The notes under the pieces were generated by a model that was not told the origin of the DNA, did no database searches, and saw only the letters and a list, made by a program, of their open reading frames with translations. From Woeseiaceae bacterium (GTDB lineage: Bacteria > Pseudomonadota > Gammaproteobacteria > Steroidobacterales > Woeseiaceae): a DNA stretch of 64,000 nt. Of this stretch, positions 55,468 to 64,000 are shown in pieces. Positions within the stretch are counted from its first letter, which is position 1. Each line of letters starts with the position of its first letter. Made by a program: the position numbers and the translations under genes. The stretch is taken from contig JAQWOA010000006.1 in NCBI GenBank assembly GCA_029246105.1, forward strand, positions 1 through 64,000, written 5' to 3'.

Positions 55468-55878
55468 CTAATTAGCAAGGCTACTTTTATCAAAGCCTAC
55501 TGGAAGCAATTCGGTTATTGAGTAGTTCTGCCAATTATGACTATCATTCATAGTGATAATGACGGTTTCTTCGTTGGCAAATTCGTAAATGCGTTGGCGG
55601 CATCCGCCGCACGGCATGCAAGGTGCAATCTCACCTTTACCGCCTGCTATAGCCATACGTACAATATTCTTGCCGCCTTTAAGAACCATGGCTGATATTG
55701 CAGATGCCTCTGCACAATTGCCTAAAGGGTAAGCAACGTTCTCAATATTGACGCCAACGTGTAAGTTACCTTGATCATCAATGATTGCAGCACCAACGGC
55801 ATAACCTGAATAGTGGCTATAGGCGTTACCACGAGCATCTTTAGCTGCATTAATGAGATCTTTATCTGAAATAGTCAT
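55468..55878 (-). CDS. cdd: Cytidine deaminase
   Basis: 136-residue tetrameric-type enzyme turning cytidine/deoxycytidine into uridine/deoxyuridine. Zn ligands are Cys55 in NCAEASA (Glu57 proton shuttle) and Cys90/Cys93 in PCGGCRQ. It is last in the minus-strand pyrimidine operon, 101 bp after hydA, and convergent with nupC. Confidence 0.95.
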   Translation of the reverse strand: MTISDKDLINAAKDARGNAYSHYSGYAVGAAIIDDQGNLHVGVNIENVAYPLGNCAEASAISAMVLKGGKNIVRMAIAGGKGEIAPCMPCGGCRQRIYEFANEETVIITMNDSHNWQNYSITELLPVGFDKSSLAN

Positions 55879-55979
55879 TGTTTAATCCATTTTTCTTATG
55901 AGATGTTCCGGGCACCTGATCTAATTTAATTCTTCGACGCCTATTTTATATCTTTTGATTTAATTACAAGTGGTTATGC

Positions 55980-58894
<2,915 letters not shown>

Positions 58895-58904
58895 TCGGAG
58901 TTTT

Positions 58905-59783
58905 CTATTCGTCGACCAGCGAGATGTATGTCTCTGGTCTGCGGTCACGGAAGAATTGCCATGTATCACGGACTTCGCGAATCATGTCGAGATCAATCTC
59001 ATGCACTAGAAGCTCGTCATTCCCATAACTAGCTTGCGCTTCGATTACACCGCAAGGATTGACGATATAACTAGAGCCATAAAATTCGCCCATTTTGTGT
59101 GTTGAATTCCAAGGCTCCTCCTTACCAACGCGATTGATTGCCCCAATATAAACACCGTTTGCTGCAGCGGATGCAGGTTGTTCAAGCTCCCATAAATATT
59201 TACTAAGGCCGGCAACTGTCGCTGATGGGTTCACAATATAATCAGCACCATTGAGTGCTAGCGCGCGCCATCCTTCAGGGAAGTGTCTGTCATAACAAAT
59301 ATAAACACCAAGCTTCAAATAAGCTGTTTCAAATACTGGCCAGCCTGAGTCACCTGGCTTGAAGAAGAATTTTTCATAGAAACCTGGAGCAACTTGCGGA
59401 ATATGAGTTTTACGATACTTGCCAAGGTATTTACCGTCGGCATCAATTACTGCGGCCGTGTTGTAATAAACACCGGTCATATGTTCTTCATAGATTGGCA
59501 CAACGATGACCATGCCATGCTTTTTTGCGTATTCCTGCATAAGTCTGGTTGTGTAGCCATCAGGAATTTTCTCAGCAGCGGCATACCATTTGCGGTCCTG
59601 TCCTGGACAAAAATAGGGCTGGGTGAAAACTTCTTGAAAACACAGTACTTGAACACCTTGTTTTGCAGCATCCTCTATATAGGGAATATGCGCTTCGATC
59701 ATACGATCCCGGATGTCATCCGGTTCCATTGAGCCGTCGCCTTTTAGCGCCATTTGTATTAAACCGCACTTGACTTTTGACAT
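58905..59783 (-). CDS. pydC: N-carbamoyl-beta-alanine amidohydrolase (beta-ureidopropionase, nitrilase fold)
   Basis: 292 residues. The nitrilase Glu-Lys-Cys triad is Glu51 (CFQEVF), Lys125 (YRKTHIP) and Cys163 (YICYDRHFPE). It hydrolyses the hydA product to beta-alanine, CO2 and ammonia. A perfect GGAGG SD lies before the ATG. It is first in the operon, with the promoter in the 278-bp gap facing deoD. Dihydropyrimidine dehydrogenase is not in the window. Confidence 0.92.
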   Translation of the reverse strand: MSKVKCGLIQMALKGDGSMEPDDIRDRMIEAHIPYIEDAAKQGVQVLCFQEVFTQPYFCPGQDRKWYAAAEKIPDGYTTRLMQEYAKKHGMVIVVPIYEEHMTGVYYNTAAVIDADGKYLGKYRKTHIPQVAPGFYEKFFFKPGDSGWPVFETAYLKLGVYICYDRHFPEGWRALALNGADYIVNPSATVAGLSKYLWELEQPASAAANGVYIGAINRVGKEEPWNSTHKMGEFYGSSYIVNPCGVIEAQASYGNDELLVHEIDLDMIREVRDTWQFFRDRRPETYISLVDE

Positions 59784-60061
59784 CTTGAACCTCCGTAGAT
59801 TCTTTTCTTTTCAATATGTTACGACATTTCTTTAGCTGCATAGCATACGCTCTTTGGCTAATGGAAGTCCATGATCTATATATCGGATTTGGAAAGAAAT
59901 ATCAGTCATTCCTTCAGTGTCTTTTGTAAATTTCTTATTGTTTTATAGCTTTTTCCGAACAAATGTCTTCTGGTAATTGTAGTAGAGTACAGTAGCCGCG
60001 GTCGGTATAGTTTTTACGATATTAGCGGCAAGGTGAAGAAGATCGTGGAAAAGGAAGATTT
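59784..60061. other. Divergent promoter region between pydC and deoD
   Basis: 278 bp, no plausible gene. It ends with an AAGGAAG SD for deoD on one side and GGAGG for pydC on the other, and must hold both promoters. No convincing CytR/DeoR-type operator or -35/-10 pair was recognised. Confidence 0.5.
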
Positions 60062-60775
60062 ATGACAGCTAAACATATGAACGCTGCACCTGGTGATTTC
60101 GCTGAAACGGTGCTGATGCCTGGCGATCCGCTGCGAGCACAATATATTTCCAATACTTATCTCGATAACGCTCGCCGTGTGACTGACGTGAGAAACATGT
60201 GGGGATTTACAGGTGAGTATAAAGGGCAAGCAGTTTCTGTGATGGCCCATGGCATGGGAATTCCATCTGCGTCGATTTATTGCACCGAACTTATTATAGA
60301 GTTCGGTGTGAAGCGTATTATACGTGTAGGAAGCTGCGGTACTTCACATCCGGACGTCAAACTCCGCGACATCATCATTGCCATGGGAGCGTCAACTGAT
60401 TCGAATTGTAATCGAATGCGATTTAGTGGATATGATTATGCGGCGCTAGCGAGTTTTGATCTTGTAGAAAAGGCCGTTGCGGCAGCGAATGCTGCGGATG
60501 TTAGTCACCATGTTGGAAATATCTTCACATCCGATTTTTTTTACTCACCAGATTCGGCCATATTCGAGACGCTAGCGAAATACAATATTTATGGTGTTGA
60601 GATGGAGGCTGCTGGAATTTTTGCGATTGCAGCAGAAAATAATATCGATGCATTAGCGATATGCACGGTTAGTGACGATATTATTACGGGTAATGCTTTG
60701 ACTGCTGACGAACGAGCGACAACATTTGACGATATGATTTTAGTGGCACTCGATACAGCTATAGCGGTTAGTTAG
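60062..60775 (+). CDS. deoD: Purine nucleoside phosphorylase (DeoD type)
   Basis: 237 residues, hexameric class. [44 protein letters not shown] and TVSDDIITG match E. coli DeoD nearly residue for residue. It cleaves purine nucleosides with phosphate, making (deoxy)ribose 1-phosphate for DeoB. Confidence 0.97.
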   Translation: MTAKHMNAAPGDFAETVLMPGDPLRAQYISNTYLDNARRVTDVRNMWGFTGEYKGQAVSVMAHGMGIPSASIYCTELIIEFGVKRIIRVGSCGTSHPDVKLRDIIIAMGASTDSNCNRMRFSGYDYAALASFDLVEKAVAAANAADVSHHVGNIFTSDFFYSPDSAIFETLAKYNIYGVEMEAAGIFAIAAENNIDALAICTVSDDIITGNALTADERATTFDDMILVALDTAIAVS

Positions 60776-60898
60776 ATATAATAATAATTGGGGTTAAGAA
60801 ATCCAGATAATATTGCAAGATAAAATCTGATATGAAAAATATAAGAAGTTAAAATGATCTGTCATTTGATTGTTATGTAAGTTCGTAGACCTGCTTGT

Positions 60899-61876
60899 CT
60901 AACTGAGGTCGTTGAGAAGTCCCTTTTCGATGCGTGCACCTAATTGCTGAATAATTTTAGTGGCACAATATGTGCCATATTCAGCACACTTAGATAACGT
61001 TTGGTCTTTCGTCCAGCCATATAGAAAGCCTGAAGCATAGGCGTCTCCCGCACCGGTAGTGTCGATGATTTTTTCAACCTTCGTCGCATCCTGTATAATA
61101 ATTGTTTTATCATTAATAATGATGGAGCCTTTTTCTGCCCGAGTTACAGCGAATAAGGTCTCTAAGGTTGAGAGAATTTCTATCATTTCCTCATTATTTT
61201 TTGTTCCGAATAGTGAATGAATCTCATCTTCATCTGCAAACACAATGTTAGCTTCACTCCTAACGAAGTCTTTGAATGATTCGCGATGTCTTTCTACACA
61301 AAATGAGTCTGACAATGATATGGCAATCGTCGTACTATTTTGACGAGCTATTTCAGCTGCCTTCTTTGCAAGAGCTGGGCCCTCTTCAATATCCCAGATG
61401 TAACCTTCAATAAATAATACTTTAGGGTTTTTTATTGTGATTTCGTTTATATCGGCCAAACAAAGCTCTAGACAGGCACCAAGATAAGTCTGCATCGTCC
61501 GCTGGCCACCCTCACTGATCAAAATATGGCTTCTCGCCGTCGATGGCCCAGTTCCTGCTGACGGTAGGCGAATGTCTACTCCAAGTGATTTCATATCGTG
61601 GTTGAATATGTCACCAAAATGATCATCGCGAACCTTACCAATGTAAGCAGAACTGCCGCCGAGATTCGCGAACCCTGCAATACTATTTGCTACTGAGCCA
61701 CCTGAAATTTCTGTCGTTGAGCCCATTTTTGAATAGATATTTTTTGCTTGTTTTTCATCGATGAGCGTCATTGAGCCAAGAGGCGCACCAATAGCATCTA
61801 GAAATTTTTGATCAACATATCCGAGTACATCAACAATTGCATTGCTGATACCGAGTAACTGTTCTGAATGAGTCAT
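60899..61876 (-). CDS. Adenosine kinase-like PfkB-family kinase
   Basis: 325 residues. PfkB signatures are GGSVANSIAGFANLGG and DTTGAGDAYASGFLYG. The form commonly annotated as bacterial adenosine kinase shares LGISNAIVDVLGYVD at the start. It would phosphorylate adenosine to AMP, consistent with the surrounding salvage genes. It is convergent with deoD and divergent from xdhC. Confidence 0.88.
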   Translation of the reverse strand: MTHSEQLLGISNAIVDVLGYVDQKFLDAIGAPLGSMTLIDEKQAKNIYSKMGSTTEISGGSVANSIAGFANLGGSSAYIGKVRDDHFGDIFNHDMKSLGVDIRLPSAGTGPSTARSHILISEGGQRTMQTYLGACLELCLADINEITIKNPKVLFIEGYIWDIEEGPALAKKAAEIARQNSTTIAISLSDSFCVERHRESFKDFVRSEANIVFADEDEIHSLFGTKNNEEMIEILSTLETLFAVTRAEKGSIIINDKTIIIQDATKVEKIIDTTGAGDAYASGFLYGWTKDQTLSKCAEYGTYCATKIIQQLGARIEKGLLNDLS

Positions 61877-62006
61877 CTGTATCTTTTCGTAGTTTAAGAC
61901 GGCGTTAAGATTAACATTGAAGGGCTATATGCGCTTGTCTAATAATATGGTGAAATAATCCTCATGATTGTATTGTCATTATTGAATCAGTCTTGGGAAC
62001 TTGATA

Positions 62007-62177
62007 ATGAGAGAATCTATGAATCTTTTGATATTGCTAAGATTTATTCTCATGCATTACAGGGCCTGGATCAGGCTAATTCAATACATAGAACTTGTCG
62101 GATATCCTCCTGGGCTAAATAGAATTTATTCTCAGATAATTTTTAATTTAACGATTTTGAGCGGGCGCGATGAATGA
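62007..62177 (+). CDS. Possible 56-residue ORF upstream of xdhC (weak)
   Basis: ATG at 62007 to TGA at 62177, overlapping the xdhC ATG (62170) by 8 bp. The product (MRESMNLLILLRFI start) has no recognised motif and no clear SD. The remaining sequence from 61877 is AT-rich and shows nothing else. It may be chance. Confidence 0.2.
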   Translation: MRESMNLLILLRFILMHYRAWIRLIQYIELVGYPPGLNRIYSQIIFNLTILSGRDE

Positions 62178-63183
62178 ATGGATCGATGAACTAGTAGATA
62201 TCGCTGCTGCTGGCGAACGTGCGATTCTTATGACAATTGCTGGTATTCGGGGTAACGCATCACGCGAAATCGGCTCAAAAATGATTGTGACAATGACTCA
62301 TACCGTTGGCTCGATTGGTGGCGGACAACTTGAATATCAGGCCATGCGTATAGCAGTGGGTATGCTCAATGACCAAAAGATGACGCTATTGAGCTTTCCA
62401 GTTAGCTCATCATTAGGTCAAAATTATGACGATATTGTTGAAATTCTTTTTGAACCAATTAGTGATGGATTACCGGGCTGGTTACGTGATCTCAGTACTC
62501 TGCATGGCCAGCGTGAATCGGCGATTATAGCTACCCGGATATCACAAACGAATTCTTCTAAGAATATAGTCACCGCAGATAAAATATTTGGCTCTGATGC
62601 TCCTCAAACTAGCTCTGTGATAGTCAATAGGGCGCGCCAAATACTATTGGAAAGTCCACTTATTATCACGCGAGATGTCCAGGAATTTTATGAACCGGTT
62701 ATTGCATCTAATCTCAATATCGCCGTGTTTGGAGCTGGCCATATAGGTTCATCCGTAGTGGATGCTTTATCGAGTTTAGATTGCAATATTCGATGGATTG
62801 ATAATCGACGAAAGATGTTTCGTGGAGAGCCTAGAAACGTTCGCATAATTGAAGCGAATGATCCTGTGCTAGAGGTAAATGCGATGCCTCGAGATAGTTT
62901 CTATCTTGTGATGACACATAGTCACGCGATGGATTTTGATATTTGTGGCCAGATATTGAGACGCCGTGATGCTCGTTATTGTGGGCTCATTGGTTCAGCG
63001 TCAAAACGTCAACAATTTGAAAAACGCTTCCAAAAGCAAGGGATGTCACAGTCATTAATAGATCAATTAATTTGTCCTATTGGTGTTGATGGAATAAGTG
63101 GCAAAAAGCCTGCTGAGATAGCAGTGGCAGCTGCCGCAGAAATTTTACTGGTCCGCGAACGGATTGTTGCATCCGTCGATTAA
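62170..63183 (+). CDS. xdhC: XdhC: molybdenum cofactor sulfuration/insertion factor for xanthine-dehydrogenase-family enzymes
   Basis: 337 residues. The XdhC/CoxI domain at the N-terminus has GSIGGGQLEYQAM; a C-terminal Rossmann domain has NIAVFGAGHIGSSV and YCGLIGSASKR, ending GKKPAEIAVAAAAEIL. XdhC binds Moco, promotes its sulfuration and loads it into XDH-type enzymes. It is unlinked to the Mo hydroxylase genes, which lie about 56 kb away; this is the only candidate maturation factor in the window. Confidence 0.94.
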   Translation: MNEWIDELVDIAAAGERAILMTIAGIRGNASREIGSKMIVTMTHTVGSIGGGQLEYQAMRIAVGMLNDQKMTLLSFPVSSSLGQNYDDIVEILFEPISDGLPGWLRDLSTLHGQRESAIIATRISQTNSSKNIVTADKIFGSDAPQTSSVIVNRARQILLESPLIITRDVQEFYEPVIASNLNIAVFGAGHIGSSVVDALSSLDCNIRWIDNRRKMFRGEPRNVRIIEANDPVLEVNAMPRDSFYLVMTHSHAMDFDICGQILRRRDARYCGLIGSASKRQQFEKRFQKQGMSQSLIDQLICPIGVDGISGKKPAEIAVAAAAEILLVRERIVASVD

Positions 63184-63248
63184 GGCTATCTCGAAAACTT
63201 ATAGTTATTGAAGTACTAACCTTTATATTACAGGGAAAGAGGCAAGAA

Positions 63249-64000
<752 letters not shown>

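Noticed and set aside
58895-58969. 25-residue N-terminal extension of the NCS1 permease
   Set aside because: It lies within pydC coding sequence and is hydrophilic and unlike the family; the ATG at 58894 is 10 nt after the pydC stop.

Overview
This 64 kb window looks like one contiguous stretch of an AT-leaning gammaproteobacterial chromosome, probably from a free-living, aerobic, possibly marine heterotroph. The lineage clues are a canonical gammaproteobacterial LexA box, a YbiT-type ABC-F protein, DeoA/DeoB/DeoD/NupC, malate synthase G and a monomeric NADP isocitrate dehydrogenase. No species can be named from the sequence alone. No rRNA, tRNA, CRISPR array, insertion sequence or prophage was seen.

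Left part (1-14.9 kb): the most interesting region. A cut-off nicotinamidase (1-490) and an SOS-controlled umuDC pair come first. Then a tight minus-strand operon (10949 down to 2493) encodes a 6-hydroxynicotinate-reductase-like iron-sulfur protein, a UPF0280 (ApbE superfamily) protein, two tandem DUF1185/AA_synth proteins, an enamidase, an FAD subunit and a fused [2Fe-2S]/molybdopterin hydroxylase. Facing it are a Na+/solute symporter with a small membrane partner, and a fpr-fdxA-marR operon able to make reduced ferredoxin. Together they read as an aerobic version of the reductive nicotinate pathway known from Eubacterium (nicotinate, 6-hydroxynicotinate, 6-oxo-tetrahydronicotinate, 2-formylglutarate). 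Three families of unknown function sit in the middle of it. A shared 10-bp palindromic core lies 18-19 nt before the start codons of both hnr and fpr.

14.9-34.3 kb: a four-gene sugar cluster (two TIM-barrel isomerase/epimerase-like proteins, one a Tat lipoprotein, a Gfo/Idh/MocA dehydrogenase and a ribokinase); a crotonase and a MetF-like reductase; an outer-membrane DUF5916 protein with an MFS transporter; an NYN-domain protein overlapping an ABC-F gene; alanine racemase; a ZIP-like transporter; an odd two-part membrane protein overlapping a MauG-like dihaem lipoprotein; and MOSC, HAD, DAO-type and DUF442 proteins.

34.4-51.4 kb: malate synthase G overlapping a modABC molybdate importer (which can feed the Mo hydroxylase); an Asp/Glu-type racemase with a D-cysteine desulfhydrase/cysteate lyase homologue; transporters; a truncated LolA-like gene; phosphatidylserine synthase; a PutP-like symporter; and a coxMNOP-like cytochrome oxidase operon with a dihaem subunit II, two subunit III genes and a good terminator.

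51.5-64 kb: nucleoside salvage and reductive pyrimidine breakdown (deoB-deoA-nupC on the plus strand; pydC-NCS1 permease-hydA-cdd on the minus strand; deoD; adenosine kinase), then xdhC, the maturation factor expected for the Mo hydroxylase, and the C-terminal part of icd.
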